A stretch of 64,000 nt of DNA from Saccharibacillus kuerlensis DSM 22868 (GTDB taxonomy: Bacteria > Bacillota > Bacilli > Paenibacillales > Paenibacillaceae): NCBI RefSeq assembly GCF_000378145.1, contig NZ_KB899278.1, positions 248,001 to 312,000 on the forward strand, given 5' to 3'. Shown here piece by piece: positions 63,900 through 64,000 of this stretch. Both the position numbers and the translations under genes were made by a program. A model generated the notes under the pieces. The model worked only from the letters and a program-made list of their open reading frames with translations. It did no database searches and had not been told where the DNA came from. Every line of letters starts with the position of its first letter. Positions within the stretch are counted from its first letter, which is position 1.

Positions 63900-64000
63900 A
63901 TGATTTACATCAAAGATTTGAGAAGCGGTATCGATATTTTTAAAGCGCTCAGCTCGGAAATTCGTCTTCAAATCTTGGAACTGCTGGCGAACAACGAAGA
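63900..64000 (+). CDS. winged-helix (ArsR-like) transcriptional regulator, N-terminal fragment
   Basis: Only the first 33 residues are in the window (MIYIKDLRSGIDIFKALSSE, then IRLQILELLANNE). The KALSSEIRLQILELL helix is the opening of ArsR-type winged-helix domains; this longer N-terminal lead is common in Paenibacillus sugar-locus regulators. Start ATG 63900 follows AGAGGAACACTT. It is divergent from the importer operon and probably regulates it. Confidence 0.75.
   Translation, partial: MIYIKDLRSGIDIFKALSSEIRLQILELLANNE

Overview
The window looks like chromosomal DNA of a Paenibacillaceae bacterium (Paenibacillus/Saccharibacillus type). The evidence is the classic Firmicutes housekeeping order comEB-comEA-comEC, holA, rpsT, lepA, hemW, hrcA-grpE-dnaK-dnaJ, prmA, rsmE and mtaB, together with a perfect CIRCE element, a leucine T-box on leuS, AddAB instead of RecBCD, CcpA-type cre sites and strong AGGAGG ribosome binding sites. 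Most of the window has moderate to high GC. One AT-rich island (about 5.1-8.1 kb) stands out.

Layout. 1-5.1 kb: addB-addA, with addA cut by the window edge. 5.1-8.1 kb: AT-rich island with one OLD-family nuclease. 8.1-14.1 kb: RNA and protein modification genes (RlmI-like methyltransferase, Nudix, mtaB, rsmE, site-2 protease, prmA). 14.3-16.9 kb: a MarR-controlled DHA2 exporter, then a non-coding stretch with a long hairpin and a 32-bp tandem repeat. 16.9-22.6 kb: the HrcA/CIRCE heat-shock operon and an ArgA-like acetyltransferase. 23-28.7 kb: hemW, a 0.9-kb repeat-rich gap, lepA, rpsT and holA. The sporulation genes gpr and spoIIP, expected between rpsT and lepA, are absent. 29-36 kb: an ECF sigma/anti-sigma pair and the comE genes, preceded by a leader that looks derived from a T-box. 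36.3-39.3 kb: leuS with its T-box.

39.4-54 kb is accessory: a HEAT-repeat protein, an ABC exporter, an AraC/GH43 pair, tRNA-Pro, a chemoreceptor, a signalling pair (REC-PP2C phosphatase plus a membrane HD-GYP protein ending in a switch-kinase ATPase domain), a two-gene chromate-type transporter and a ROK regulator. 54-64 kb is a beta-L-arabinofuranoside locus: AraC regulator, GH127 and GH146 enzymes on the plus strand, convergent with a minus-strand operon for a sugar ABC importer and a cytoplasmic GH43 enzyme, with a divergent winged-helix regulator at the window end. The glycosidases have no signal peptide, so plant arabino-oligosaccharides are probably imported first and cut inside the cell.

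The items most worth following up are the T-box-derived leader in front of comEA-comEC, the HD-GYP/switch-kinase plus PP2C pair, the OLD nuclease sitting upstream of addAB, and the stacked long hairpins between hemW and lepA. All functional statements rest on reading motifs and context; no database search was run.
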